Shown: positions 26,232 through 35,671 of the stretch, in pieces
Layout: every line of letters starts with the position of its first letter
Numbering within the stretch: the stretch's first letter is position 1
Assembly (NCBI GenBank): GCA_038232935.1
Contig: JBBSMX010000019.1
Location: 1-45,056, forward strand
Direction of reading: 5' to 3'
Length of the DNA: 45,056 nt
Source of the DNA: JBBSMX01 sp038232935
GTDB taxonomy: Bacteria > Bacteroidota > Rhodothermia > Rhodothermales > JANQRZ01
The notes under the pieces: generated by a model
Database searches by the model: none
Told to the model about the DNA's origin: nothing
What the model saw: only the letters and a program-made list of their open reading frames with translations
Made by a program: the position numbers and the translations under genes

Positions 26232-29200
26232 ATGGCTTACCAAGACCGCGTCGTCCACGGCATCCCGCTCACCCGTGATAACTTCGCACAGCCGCCCCTC
26301 GAAATGGGCATCGTCCCGTTCTGGTTCTGGAACGGCGAGCTCGAAGAAGACGAGATGGAGTGGCAGCTCCGCGAGTACTACGACAAGGGCGTCCGCAGCC
26401 TGTTCATCCACGGCCGCATGGGGCTGAAGGTCGGCTACCTCTCCGACACGTGGTTCGAGCGCGTGAAGTTCGTCGTCGCTAAGGCGAAGGAGATCGGGAT
26501 CGACACGTGGGTCTACGACGAGATGGACTGGCCGAGCGGGACGGCCGAGCGGCAGGTGATCGACGCCTACCCGCACCTCGCGCAGCGCTACCTCGACCTC
26601 GTCGCGCTCCACATCGACGGGCCGCTCTTCACGTTCCTGGAGGCGCAGGACTCGCGCTACGTCAACACTGGCCCGGCCAACCCCGTCGCGGCCTATGGCG
26701 TCCGCACCGAGCAATTCCACGAGGGAATCACGGAAACGATCGACCTCAACAAGAACCTCTCGTTCGAGAACACGATTCCGTGGGAGGTGCCGGAAGGGAA
26801 GTGGACGCTGATGTACTTCCTTGAAAAGGAGGCGCCGTGGTACATCGACACGCTCAACCCAGAATCGACCGAGCGCTTCCTCGAACTCACGCACGAGAAG
26901 TACAAGGCCGCCGTCGGCGACGAGTTCGGGAAGACCGTGCCGGGGTTCTTCACGGACGAGCCGGCGATGTACTACTTCCAGGTCGGCCTCCAGAACCACG
27001 TCGTGCCGTGGAGCCGGCAGATGTTCAAGATCTTCCGCGAGCGGCGCGGCTACGACCTCAAGCCCTACCTCCCGGCGCTCTACACGGACATGGGCGAGCA
27101 GACCGCCCAGATCCGCTACGACTTCTGGCACACGCTCACCGAGCAGTACGAGGAGACGTACTACAAGCGGATCGCCGACTGGTGCCACGACAACGGCACG
27201 CTCTTCACCGGCCACCTCTTGTTCGAGGAGCTGCTCCGGCTCCAGGCCCGCTGCGAGGGCAACCTCTTCCGCTACCTCCGGCACATGGACGTGATCGGGG
27301 TGGACCACCTCTACCCGAAGATCGGCAGCCCGAGCGAGCCGGCCGAGCACGTCGCGCTCAAGATCGGCTCGTCGGCGGCGCACCACTTCGGGAGCGTGCG
27401 ACTGCTGTGTGAGTCGATGGGCGGGACCTACTGGGACTGCACGCTGGAGCGGATGAAGTGGATGGCGAATTGGGAGTACGTCCTCGGCGTCAACCTCTTC
27501 AACAACCACGGCTACCACTACTCCATCGAGGGCGAGCGCAAGCGCGACTGGCCGCCGTCGCAGTTCTACCACCACACCTGGTGGGAGCACTACCCGCAGT
27601 TCACCGACTACATGGCGCGCATCAGCCACCTCCTCTCCGGCGGCCGCCATGTGGCGAAGGTGCTCGTGCTCTACCCGATCACGAGCATGTGGACCAACTT
27701 CGTCCCCCAGAATCGGGACGCCGCGAGCGCCGCCATCGAGCAGGATTTCAACCACCTCACCGACGCCCTCCTCCGCCTCCACGTCGACTTCGACTACGTG
27801 GACGAGGACATCCTCGCCGAGGCCACCGTCGAGGACGGCAAAATCAAGATTCGCGACGAGGCGTTCGAGGTCTTCATCCTCCCGCCGACGACGCACATGA
27901 AACCGTCGACGTTCGAGCAAATCAAGCGTCTCGTGGCGAGCGGCGGCAGCGTCATCGCCGACACGCTCCTCCCGCAGCATTTCCTGGAATTGAGTGAGAC
28001 GGCCCCGGTCTCGCCGAACGGCGAGGCGAAGGACGTCGCCGGCTTCTTCGGGCACGATCCGAACGAACTTCGCGAGCGGTTCGAGAACGGCGAGGCCGGC
28101 GAGTTCGCGGTTCACACCAGCACCGGGCCGGACGGGAAGGGCAACGTCGTCGTCTTCACCGGCGGCGGGATGCAGGGCGAGAGCGGCACGATCAGCGACG
28201 CCGCCTTCGCCGGACTCCGGCAGGCGCTCGACCACTGCCTCACGCCCGACGTCACGATCAGCGACCCGGACGTGTTCTACCTCCACCGCGTCAAGGACGA
28301 GCAACACGTCTACTTCATCACGAACACGAAGCAGGAGGCGCGCGACTGCGTCGAGATCACGTTCGAGCAGGTCGGCCGGCCGGAGCTGTGGAACCCGAAC
28401 ACCGGTGCCACCGAGCCGATCCACGTCTACGACGTCCGCGACGGCCGCCTCGCGATCACGCTCGACTTCCCGCCAAGCGAGGCCCACGTCGTCGTGATCC
28501 GCGACGAGCCTGAGTTGCCCCGCGTCGCCGAATCGAACCTCGACGTGGTGGACTTCGACGGCGAAACGGTCGTTGGTTTCCACGAGGGCGGGGAGGAGGT
28601 CTTCGCCCGCGTCGGCGACGCCCGCTGGACCGCCGAGGCCCGCGAGCCGCTCGCCGCCATCACGCTGCCCGAGCGCTACGCCTTCCGCACCGAGGAGGAC
28701 AACGTGCTCCTCGTCGAAACGTGGAAGATGCACACCGACGAGGACGGCCCCGCCGAGAACTTCCATCGCTCCGACTTCGACGACGCCGGCTGGCTCGACG
28801 TGACCAACGGCGCGTGGGAGATGCAGCTCCCGCAGGAGCGCGACGAGGCCACCTACCCCGTCACCGTCCACTACCGGACGCGCTTCGAGGTCCGCGACCT
28901 CCCCGCCAACCCGCGCCTGATGATCGACGGCTTCCGCGGCGAGTCCTACCGCCTCTGGCTCAACGGTGAGGCCATCACCGACCCCGGCACCCGGAGCTGG
29001 CTCGACGCCGAGATCAAGGAGGTGGACATCGCGCCGCACCTCCGCGAGGGCACGAACGTCGTCGCCGTCGGGCTCGTCGTCAACACGAGGACGGAGGGGA
29101 TGCTGGACCTCCTCAAGATCGTCGGCGACTTCGCGCTCGACGGGTCGAAGGAGGACGGCTGGGCGATCGTCGCGCCGAAGCGCGAGCTCGCCATCGGCGA

Positions 29201-29534
29201 CTGGACGGAGCAGGGGTACCCGTTCTTCTCCGGCACCGGCGTCTACCGCTGCGAGGTCGAAGTCCCCGAGGGGGCCCTCGGCGGTCGCCTCGTGCTCGAC
29301 GCCGAATGCGGTGAAGACGTGCTCGAAGTCCGTGTCAACGGGAGCGAAGGCCGCGTGGCACCGTGGCACCCGTACCGGCTCGATGTGAGCGACCTCGTCC
29401 GGGCCGGCGCGAACACCGTCGAGCTCCGCGTGACGAACACGCTCATCAACATTCTCGAAGGCGTCACGCTCAAGTCCGGCCTGTTCGAGCGACCCACGCT
29501 CGTCCACGCCCACCGTTACGAACTCACGCGCTAA
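26232..29534 (+). CDS. GH106-like alpha-L-rhamnosidase-family glycosidase
   Basis: 1,100 residues without a signal peptide. The N-terminal block PPLEMGIVPFWFWNGELEEDEMEWQLREY, read in two parts (MGIVPFWFWNGEL and DEMEWQLREYYDKGV), and FTDEPAMYY near residue 240 are typical of GH106 and related large rhamnosidase-type enzymes with a TIM-barrel core. The C-terminal third has beta-sandwich domains like galactose-binding domains (WLNGEAITDPGTRSW, TNVVAVGLVVNTRTEG, RLVLDAECGEDVLEVRVNG). The family removes terminal L-rhamnose from pectin-like or other polysaccharides, but many members are uncharacterised. Lack of a signal suggests action on imported oligosaccharides. It opens a new unit after a 117-bp gap. 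Confidence 0.78.
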   Translation: MAYQDRVVHGIPLTRDNFAQPPLEMGIVPFWFWNGELEEDEMEWQLREYYDKGVRSLFIHGRMGLKVGYLSDTWFERVKFVVAKAKEIGIDTWVYDEMDWPSGTAERQVIDAYPHLAQRYLDLVALHIDGPLFTFLEAQDSRYVNTGPANPVAAYGVRTEQFHEGITETIDLNKNLSFENTIPWEVPEGKWTLMYFLEKEAPWYIDTLNPESTERFLELTHEKYKAAVGDEFGKTVPGFFTDEPAMYYFQVGLQNHVVPWSRQMFKIFRERRGYDLKPYLPALYTDMGEQTAQIRYDFWHTLTEQYEETYYKRIADWCHDNGTLFTGHLLFEELLRLQARCEGNLFRYLRHMDVIGVDHLYPKIGSPSEPAEHVALKIGSSAAHHFGSVRLLCESMGGTYWDCTLERMKWMANWEYVLGVNLFNNHGYHYSIEGERKRDWPPSQFYHHTWWEHYPQFTDYMARISHLLSGGRHVAKVLVLYPITSMWTNFVPQNRDAASAAIEQDFNHLTDALLRLHVDFDYVDEDILAEATVEDGKIKIRDEAFEVFILPPTTHMKPSTFEQIKRLVASGGSVIADTLLPQHFLELSETAPVSPNGEAKDVAGFFGHDPNELRERFENGEAGEFAVHTSTGPDGKGNVVVFTGGGMQGESGTISDAAFAGLRQALDHCLTPDVTISDPDVFYLHRVKDEQHVYFITNTKQEARDCVEITFEQVGRPELWNPNTGATEPIHVYDVRDGRLAITLDFPPSEAHVVVIRDEPELPRVAESNLDVVDFDGETVVGFHEGGEEVFARVGDARWTAEAREPLAAITLPERYAFRTEEDNVLLVETWKMHTDEDGPAENFHRSDFDDAGWLDVTNGAWEMQLPQERDEATYPVTVHYRTRFEVRDLPANPRLMIDGFRGESYRLWLNGEAITDPGTRSWLDAEIKEVDIAPHLREGTNVVAVGLVVNTRTEGMLDLLKIVGDFALDGSKEDGWAIVAPKRELAIGDWTEQGYPFFSGTGVYRCEVEVPEGALGGRLVLDAECGEDVLEVRVNGSEGRVAPWHPYRLDVSDLVRAGANTVELRVTNTLINILEGVTLKSGLFERPTLVHAHRYELTR

Positions 29535-29560
29535 GACAGCGTGCGCCTTACCGCACTACG

Positions 29561-30562
29561 ATGAAAGACGGACAGCCAGTCCAGCAACTCGGAGAGAACG
29601 GCCGCGGCGGGCGGAAACCGGCGGCGGTGCTCGTCGTCGGGAGCGCGAACATGGACATGGTCGTGTCCTGCGCGCGCTTTCCCGAGCCCGGCGAGACGAT
29701 CCTGACGGACGATCTCACGATGTTTCCCGGCGGCAAGGGTGCGAACCAGGCCGTCGCGTGCGCGCGGCTTGGAGGCACCGTCCAATTCCTCGGCAAGATG
29801 GGGAGTGACGTGTTTCGACCGCGCCTGCTCGAAAGCCTCGAAGCGGACGGAATAGACACGAATCACGTGCTCGTGGACGCCGAGTCCTCGACGGGCGTAG
29901 CCCTCATCACGGTCAACGGCGAGGGCGAGAACCAAATCGTCGTCGTCTCCGGGAGCAACATGCGACTGACACCGGAGGATGTCGAAGCCGAGCGGGCGCT
30001 GTTCGACGAAGCCGATGTGGTCTTGTTGCAACTGGAAATCCCGGTCGAGACCGTCGCGAAGGCGGCGGCGCTGGCGAAGGCGGCGGGGGCGACGGTCATC
30101 CTCAACCCGGCCCCGGCGTGCGAGCTCCCCGAGTCGCTGCTGCGGAATGTGGACATCCTCACGCCGAATGAGTCCGAGGCTGCCCAGCTCACCGGCATTC
30201 GCGTCACTGACCGGGCTACGGCCGAGGTCGCCGCGCGGAAGCTCCGTGCGCAGGGGGTCCAGCACGTCGTCGTGACGCTCGGGGCGGACGGGGCCCTCCT
30301 CGTGACAGGCGATGCGCCTTTCGCGCCGGCCGAGCGCGTCGAGCACGTGCCGGCACGGGAGGTGCAGGTCGTGGACACCACCGCCGCCGGTGACGCCTTC
30401 AACGGCGCGCTCGCCTACGCCCTCGCCGCCGGGCGCGATCTTGACGACGCCCTCGCGCTCGCAAACACCGTCGCCGCTTACGCCGTCACGCAGCGCGGGG
30501 CTCAGACCTCGATGCCAGCGATGGCGGATCTGGCGGCTGTAGAAATCGCCGACGCTGGTTAG
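29561..30562 (+). CDS. rbsK: Ribokinase (PfkB family)
   Basis: 333 residues. PfkB landmarks are GSANMDMVV near the start, the sugar-binding GGKGANQAVACARLGG, and the catalytic anion-hole motif DTTAAGDAFNGALAYAL near the C-terminus. It should phosphorylate D-ribose to ribose-5-phosphate with ATP, in the cytoplasm. The N-terminus carries about 20 extra residues (QPVQQLGENGRGGRKP) before the core. It lies 26 bp after the GH106-like gene. Its stop codon overlaps a LacI-type operator that stands before rbsD. Ribokinase is favoured over other PfkB sugar kinases because rbsD is next door. Confidence 0.9.
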   Translation: MKDGQPVQQLGENGRGGRKPAAVLVVGSANMDMVVSCARFPEPGETILTDDLTMFPGGKGANQAVACARLGGTVQFLGKMGSDVFRPRLLESLEADGIDTNHVLVDAESSTGVALITVNGEGENQIVVVSGSNMRLTPEDVEAERALFDEADVVLLQLEIPVETVAKAAALAKAAGATVILNPAPACELPESLLRNVDILTPNESEAAQLTGIRVTDRATAEVAARKLRAQGVQHVVVTLGADGALLVTGDAPFAPAERVEHVPAREVQVVDTTAAGDAFNGALAYALAAGRDLDDALALANTVAAYAVTQRGAQTSMPAMADLAAVEIADAG

Positions 30563-30578
30563 CACAAACGTTTGCCTC
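30561..30578. promoter_or_regulatory. LacI-type operator O3
   Basis: AGCACAAACGTTTGCCTC keeps the perfect core CAAACGTTTG, with less symmetric outer bases. It overlaps the last bases of rbsK and touches the ATG of rbsD (30579). It would control entry into the rbsD-to-isomerase unit separately from the upstream genes. No clear promoter is visible inside the end of rbsK. Confidence 0.72.
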
Positions 30579-30980
30579 ATGAAGAAGATCGGCACGCTCA
30601 ACACGCACCTCTCCCGTGTCATCGCGCAGATGGGGCACACCGACTGCCTCGTCGTCTGCGACTGTGGCCTTCCCATCCCTCGTGAGCATGAGGTCGTGGA
30701 CCTCGCCCTCCGCCCCGGCCTTCCCGGCTTCCTCGACACCCTCGATGTGATCCTCGAAGAGCTGGAGGTGGAGAAGGTCGTGATCGCCGATGAGCTCGTG
30801 GCGGGCGGCAACGGCGTCTATCACGGACTGATGGAGCGATTGAAAGGGACGGCCGTCGAGCGCGTCCCGCACGAAGAGTTTAAGCGGCTCGCGAACGAGA
30901 ACGGCAACACGGCCTACGTCCGCACCGGCGAGGCCACGCCCTATGCCAACGTCATCCTCTGCTCTGGCGTCACCTTTTAA
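30579..30980 (+). CDS. rbsD: D-ribose pyranase
   Basis: 133 residues, the normal length. It aligns by eye with the RbsD family throughout: MKKIGTLNTHLSRVIAQMGH with catalytic-type His20, TDCLVVCDCGLPIP, and the C-terminal signature GEATPYANVILCSGVTF. RbsD speeds conversion of ribopyranose to ribofuranose, the form ribokinase uses. The terminal CSGVTF favours RbsD over the fucose mutarotase FucU. It follows rbsK by 16 bp across the operator and is 11 bp before the aldo-keto reductase. No rbsABC transporter lies nearby, so ribose probably comes from the glycan. Confidence 0.95.
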   Translation: MKKIGTLNTHLSRVIAQMGHTDCLVVCDCGLPIPREHEVVDLALRPGLPGFLDTLDVILEELEVEKVVIADELVAGGNGVYHGLMERLKGTAVERVPHEEFKRLANENGNTAYVRTGEATPYANVILCSGVTF

Positions 30981-30991
30981 CCTTGCTCTCT

Positions 30992-32005
30992 ATGCAATAC
31001 CGACCCTTCGGCAACCTCGGCTGGGATGTCTCGGCCATCGGCTTCGGCGCGTGGGCGATTGGCGGCGATATGTGGGGTCCACAGGACGACGATGAATCCG
31101 TCCGTGCCCTCCACACCGCGCTTGATCGCGGCGTCAACTTCATCGACACGGCGCAGGGCTACGGCAAGGGGCACAGCGAGGAGATCATCGGCCGCGTGCT
31201 CGCCGAGCGGGGCGGCGACGAGATCTACGTCGCGACGAAGGTGCCGCCGCGCCCCGGCTACGGCTGGCCTCCACCGCTCGACGCGGATGCGAACGACGTC
31301 TTCCCGTCCGACTATATCATCGAGGCGTGCGAGCAGTCGCTGCGGCGGCTCGGCCGCAATCATCTCGACGTGTACCAGTTCCACACGTGGGTGCCTGGCT
31401 TCAACGTGCAGGATGAGTGGAAAGAGACGATGGCGAAGCTGAAGCAGCAGGGGAAGATCCGTGCCGTCGGCGTCTCCGTGCCGGACACGACGCCGGCGAA
31501 CGTGATCGGCTCGCTCGCCGAGGGCACGGTCGATGCGGTGCAGGTGATCTACAACCTCTTCGACCGGGTGCCCGAGTGGAACCTGTTCCCCGCGTGCGAG
31601 CGGCACGGCACGGCCGTGATCGTCCGAGTGCCCTTCGACGAGGGCGCGCTCACCGGCAAGTTCACTGCAGAGACGACGTTCCCCGAGGGCGACGTACGTC
31701 GGCACTACTTCCGGGGCGAGAACCTCCGCGAGACGGTCCGCCGCGTCGAGGAGATCCGAGCGTTCAAAGACCGGCGTCATCCCGATCTGGCGATGGCCGA
31801 ATACGCCCTCCGGTTCAGCCTCAGCCACCCCGCAGTCAGCACCGTGATCCCCGGCATGCGCAACCCCCGGCAGGCCGAGATGAACACGGCCGCCGGCGAT
31901 GCCGACGCGCTCAGCCCCGAGGAGCGCGCCGAGCTGCGCGCCTTCGCGTGGCGAAAGGATTTCTGGAATGAAGAGGTCGAGGCGGGTGCCCCCGCTGAGG
32001 CATGA
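30992..32005 (+). CDS. Aldo/keto reductase
   Basis: 337 residues of the AKR superfamily. The catalytic tetrad is readable: Asp and Tyr in NFIDTAQGYGKGHSEE, Lys in YVATKVPP, and His in LDVYQFHTWV. The coenzyme-binding end has HPAVSTVIPGMRNPRQAEMN. I chose the ATG at 30992 (MQYRPFGNLGWDVSAIGFG, the usual family start) over an upstream TTG. It should reduce or oxidise a sugar or sugar derivative with NADP(H) in the cytoplasm. Together with the Zn dehydrogenase at 18933 it gives the locus two oxidoreductases for sugars. Substrate unknown. Confidence 0.92.
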   Translation: MQYRPFGNLGWDVSAIGFGAWAIGGDMWGPQDDDESVRALHTALDRGVNFIDTAQGYGKGHSEEIIGRVLAERGGDEIYVATKVPPRPGYGWPPPLDADANDVFPSDYIIEACEQSLRRLGRNHLDVYQFHTWVPGFNVQDEWKETMAKLKQQGKIRAVGVSVPDTTPANVIGSLAEGTVDAVQVIYNLFDRVPEWNLFPACERHGTAVIVRVPFDEGALTGKFTAETTFPEGDVRRHYFRGENLRETVRRVEEIRAFKDRRHPDLAMAEYALRFSLSHPAVSTVIPGMRNPRQAEMNTAAGDADALSPEERAELRAFAWRKDFWNEEVEAGAPAEA

Positions 32006-32026
32006 TCCCCTCCCCACCGCTCCCCA

Positions 32027-33493
32027 ATGACGCTCCGAATGAACGCGCCCCTTCGCACCGCTCTTGCCGCCCTCATCGGCTGCCTTCCCGTCACGGCGCT
32101 CGCGCAGTCGTCCGCTCTGCCGCTCGACTCTCTTCTCTACGGCGAGCTCATGCGGCCCGAAGGGGCCACTTACTACCACACCCCGCTCGGGCTCTGCGAA
32201 GACTACCCCGAGGAGACGACGACGGCGGCGGTCTACACCAACGACTTCGAACTCCTCGAAGAGACCGGCATCGACCTCCTCCGCATCTCGTTCGGCTGGG
32301 ACGGCATTGAGGCGGAGGAGGACACGTACGACTGGCTGTTCTGGGACGACTTCGTCGAGACGGCCGTGGACGAGTACGGGATCACGCTCATCCCCTACGT
32401 GATGTACACGCCGAAGTGGGCCGCGACAAATCAAGACGAGAGCTATTACTGGCGCTCTCCGCCGAAGGACTACGCCGAGTTCGGCGAGTTCGTGTTCGAC
32501 CTCGTCACCCGCTACAAGGACCGGATCAAGACGTGGGAGCTGTGGAATGAACCGGACATCGAGTGGTTCTGGACGGGGACGGTAGAGGAATTCGCCCCCT
32601 TTATCAAAGCGGGGGCCGAGGCCGTCCGCCGCGCTGATCCTGAGGCGACTATCGTCTTCGGAGGGATCGCGCACGACCCGGATTTCCTGCTGGCCCTATT
32701 TCGCGACCACGGTGTGAGCGAGGTCGTGGACGTAGTCAACATGCACAACTACAACGAGACGTGGTCGGCGCGGCCGGTCGAGGACATCGGGGCCTACATC
32801 CGCCGCGTGAGCGAGATCGTCGAGCGCTACGGCGACGGGCAGGCGCTGTGGATGGCCGAGGTCGGATACAGCACCTACCGTAACGGTGCCGACGTGTCGG
32901 GCGAGAATCTCGCCTACTACGCCTACGAGCACACACCCGCCTTCCAGGCCGTCCAACTCGTTCGCACCGTCACCGCCGCCCTCGCCACCGACAAGCTCTC
33001 GGCCCTGGCCTGGTACGAGATCAAGGACCTCCCGCCCGCCGAGGAGGTCATCGGCGACACGAACAACCGCAGCCTCGGCGTCGCCAACAACGACCACACG
33101 CTGAAGCCGGGCGCGCACGCGCTCGCCTTCGTCAACCGCTTCTACGGCGAGCCGATGCGCTCGCTCGACCGCGAGGTGATCGTGCCCCGCACGCCTGACT
33201 CCGACATCGTCGTCCACGCCTTCGAACAGGAGGATGGCGATGTGCTCCTCACCGCGTGGCTGCAGACCCGCCGCGTCGGCGAGCAGAACGACGTGGGGGA
33301 GGGGATACATCAGGACACGCGTCGGGAGACGGTCGAGGTCGCCGTGCCGCGCGATCTCGCCGGAGCCGCCACCCGCTACAACGAGTTGGGGGAGTCCACA
33401 CCCCTCGCGGACGTGCGGCGTGAGAGCGGCCGGACCACGGTTCCGCTCACGCTTGAGGGCGGCCAGGTCGTCCTCATCCACCTCGCCAAGTAA
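32027..33493 (+). CDS. Secreted clan-A glycoside hydrolase (GH39/GH5-like)
   Basis: 488 residues with a signal peptide (LRTALAALIGCLPVTALAQS). The TIM barrel shows the clan-A pair: acid/base Glu175 in WELWNEPDIEW and nucleophile Glu278 in WMAEVGYST, about 100 residues apart. Other landmarks are LRISFGWDGIEAEEDTYDW and WYEIKDL. A C-terminal beta domain follows (VLLTAWLQTRR, VEVAVPRDL). The closest look is GH39 or a related xylosidase/glucuronidase-type family; I cannot fix the family. It would act in the periplasm or outside the cell on beta-linked glycans. It lies 21 bp after the aldo-keto reductase. Confidence 0.82.
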   Translation: MTLRMNAPLRTALAALIGCLPVTALAQSSALPLDSLLYGELMRPEGATYYHTPLGLCEDYPEETTTAAVYTNDFELLEETGIDLLRISFGWDGIEAEEDTYDWLFWDDFVETAVDEYGITLIPYVMYTPKWAATNQDESYYWRSPPKDYAEFGEFVFDLVTRYKDRIKTWELWNEPDIEWFWTGTVEEFAPFIKAGAEAVRRADPEATIVFGGIAHDPDFLLALFRDHGVSEVVDVVNMHNYNETWSARPVEDIGAYIRRVSEIVERYGDGQALWMAEVGYSTYRNGADVSGENLAYYAYEHTPAFQAVQLVRTVTAALATDKLSALAWYEIKDLPPAEEVIGDTNNRSLGVANNDHTLKPGAHALAFVNRFYGEPMRSLDREVIVPRTPDSDIVVHAFEQEDGDVLLTAWLQTRRVGEQNDVGEGIHQDTRRETVEVAVPRDLAGAATRYNELGESTPLADVRRESGRTTVPLTLEGGQVVLIHLAK

Positions 33494-33498
33494 GCGTT

Positions 33499-33963
33499 AT
33501 GCCTGTAAAGTCGCAGCGCATGACTTCGGAGAACTTCGCCCGTTACGGCCGCGTCGCCTGCCTTTCCGATGCCGCGCCGACCGCCGAGGACGCTACGTTC
33601 CGCTACTGGTCCGATGCCGCGCATTACGGCATCGACGGCGAGACGGAGATCGGATTCTGCACCGTCTATCGACAGGACGAGCCTGCCGTGACGTGGATGG
33701 AGCGGCACGACCGGACGCCCGAACTCCTCATCCCTATCGACGGGCCGTTCCTGCTCCCGGTGATGGGGGAGGACGAGCGCGCCGAGGTCGAGGTGTTCGA
33801 GGTACAGCCCGGCGAGGCCGTCGTGATCGGGCAGGGCGTGTGGCACAGCGCCTGCCGCCCGGCAGACGGCGACGCCGCCACCTACTTCGTCATCTTCCGG
33901 CGCGGGACGCCGCGGGAGGACGTCATCAAGAAAGACATCGCCTCCACCGCCGTCGCCCCCTGA
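33499..33963 (+). CDS. AllA/ureidoglycolate-lyase-like cupin
   Basis: 154 residues with the fold pattern of ureidoglycolate lyase-like cupins: SENFARYGRVA at the start, ERHDRTPELLIPIDGPFLLPV in the middle (shared with AllA's HPLGTQAF block in layout), and GEAVVIGQGVWHSACRP near the end. No purine-degradation gene is nearby, so an actual ureidoglycolate role seems unlikely. It starts 5 bp after the glycosidase stop and ends 4 bp before the next gene, so it is firmly inside the sugar operon. It may act on a sugar acid or lactone. An ATG at 33520 is an alternative start. Confidence 0.7.
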   Translation: MPVKSQRMTSENFARYGRVACLSDAAPTAEDATFRYWSDAAHYGIDGETEIGFCTVYRQDEPAVTWMERHDRTPELLIPIDGPFLLPVMGEDERAEVEVFEVQPGEAVVIGQGVWHSACRPADGDAATYFVIFRRGTPREDVIKKDIASTAVAP

Positions 33964-33967
33964 CCGT

Positions 33968-35671
33968 ATGCCTATCCCTCTCTCTTCCGAGCGCATCCAG
34001 CTCATTTTGGACGACGACCCGCTCGGCGTTGCCGCCCTCACCCACTACGCTGCAGGCAAGACTGTCTGCAGTGGAGGGCGGCAACACTTTTTGATGCGGC
34101 TGCCGAACCGCCCCTCCGACCCCGTCTTCCTTCGCGCCGTGTCGGAGGTCGAGGCGAACGAGCAGGCCGCCGTGTTCACCGTCGCGGACGACAGCGGGGA
34201 CTATCGGGCCCGTGTGACGATCCGGCCGACCGACGAAGGGTTACGGTTCCACATCGAGGCCTCGGCGCCAGAGCCGATCTGGATGGTGGAGTGGAAGCTC
34301 TCCGGGCTGGAACTACACGAGGTCGTCGTGCCCGCGCTCGGCGGGCAAGCGCTCGGGGCGAATATGCCGGCCGAGCAGCCTGTCGCCTACAAGTACCCGT
34401 TTTGGTGGAACGCGCAGTTCGCCCTCGGCGAGATCGGCGGCGGCGACGGCCTCTGGCTCCGCACGACCGACGCCGAGCCGCGCTTCAAGCTGCTCCGCGT
34501 CCACAAAGTAGAAGGGGAGGAAGACCTGTTCGCCCTCGGGCTCGGCTTCGAGGCCGACGCCCCGGTCACGTCTCCCACGCTGGAGGCGACGTGGACGCTC
34601 GACGGCTACAGCGGCGGCTGGCAGGCGCCGGTCGAGATCCACCGCCGCTGGCTGGAGGGGACGTTCGACCTCGTCCCGTACCGCGAGCACCCCCACTTCC
34701 CCGAGTGGGCCGACCGGATCGACTTCGTGCTCGAAATATGGGGGATGCGGAAGGATCAGGGCCGCCCCGGCCACACCTTCGCCGACGTCATCGAGCGCAT
34801 CGAGGCGTTCGCCGACAAGCACCCGCCGGAGCGGACGCTGCTCTACCTCCCCGGCTTCGCCGAGGGTGGCATCGACGACAAGATCCCCGACTACGAGCCC
34901 GGCCCGATGCTCGGCGGGCGCGACGGCTTCCGGCGGCTCGTGGACCGCGCGCACGACCTTGGCTACCGAGTGATGATCCACACGAACGTCCTCGGGATGA
35001 CGTATTCCCACCCTCGCTTCCCCGAGTTCGAGCAGTACCAGGTCGTCGATCCCTTCGGGCGTCCGCAGGGGTGGGGCAACGACCTCGACGGTGACTGGCT
35101 CGCTGAGCCGTACTTCGCCTACATCAACCCCGGCGCCGAGGCCTGGGGCGAACTGATGGAGCAGACGCTCGGCGGCCTCATCGAAGATTTCGGCCTCGAC
35201 GCCGTCTTCCTCGACCAGACCCTCCTCGCTTTCAACGACAGCCGGGGTCCGAACTTCGTCACCGGCATGCGCGGCCACATCGAACGCCTCCAGCGTGCCT
35301 ACCCCGGCGTACTTTTCGCAGGGGAAGGGTTGAACGAACAGGTGCTCCCGGCACTCCCCCTCGCCCAGATCCACGGCCTCGACTCCATCGCCGAGGTGCA
35401 CGGGGTGGAAGGCGCGACGCCGTGGCGGCGCGTGCATCCGGTCTCGACCGCGCTCTTCGGGACGTACACGAAGTTCGTCGCCCACCTCCTCACGAAACAC
35501 CCCACCAGCGCCGAGTTCGAGCGGCAGGAAACCGCCTACGCCGACCTCGGCGTCGTCCCGGCCCTCGTGCTCTACCGGCGCTCCCACGGCCTCGACGGTC
35601 CTGCTGTGGACGCTATGCTCGACCGCGCCGACCGCCTCACCTCCGACATTCCCGCCCCCTCTGATTCATGA
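33968..35671 (+). CDS. DUF6259-like TIM-barrel glycosidase-type protein
   Basis: 567 residues without a signal peptide. The N-terminal 230 residues are a beta-sandwich (YRARVTIRPTDEGLRFHIEA, WMVEWKLSGLELHEVVVPAL) and the rest a TIM barrel with RVMIHTNVLGMTYSHP, LDAVFLDQTLLAF (Asp416) and LFAGEGLNEQVLPALP (Glu453). An Asp on one strand and a Glu on the next resemble the catalytic pair of clan GH-D or GH101-like enzymes. I recall the DUF6259 group as the best match but cannot confirm it. It overlaps the next gene by 4 bp. Cytoplasmic cleavage of an imported oligosaccharide is a fair guess. Confidence 0.65.
   Translation: MPIPLSSERIQLILDDDPLGVAALTHYAAGKTVCSGGRQHFLMRLPNRPSDPVFLRAVSEVEANEQAAVFTVADDSGDYRARVTIRPTDEGLRFHIEASAPEPIWMVEWKLSGLELHEVVVPALGGQALGANMPAEQPVAYKYPFWWNAQFALGEIGGGDGLWLRTTDAEPRFKLLRVHKVEGEEDLFALGLGFEADAPVTSPTLEATWTLDGYSGGWQAPVEIHRRWLEGTFDLVPYREHPHFPEWADRIDFVLEIWGMRKDQGRPGHTFADVIERIEAFADKHPPERTLLYLPGFAEGGIDDKIPDYEPGPMLGGRDGFRRLVDRAHDLGYRVMIHTNVLGMTYSHPRFPEFEQYQVVDPFGRPQGWGNDLDGDWLAEPYFAYINPGAEAWGELMEQTLGGLIEDFGLDAVFLDQTLLAFNDSRGPNFVTGMRGHIERLQRAYPGVLFAGEGLNEQVLPALPLAQIHGLDSIAEVHGVEGATPWRRVHPVSTALFGTYTKFVAHLLTKHPTSAEFERQETAYADLGVVPALVLYRRSHGLDGPAVDAMLDRADRLTSDIPAPSDS

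Noticed and set aside
26130..29513. 1,127-codon open frame opposite the GH106-like gene
   Set aside because: Antisense shadow of a high-GC gene; composition is repetitive and no domain is visible.
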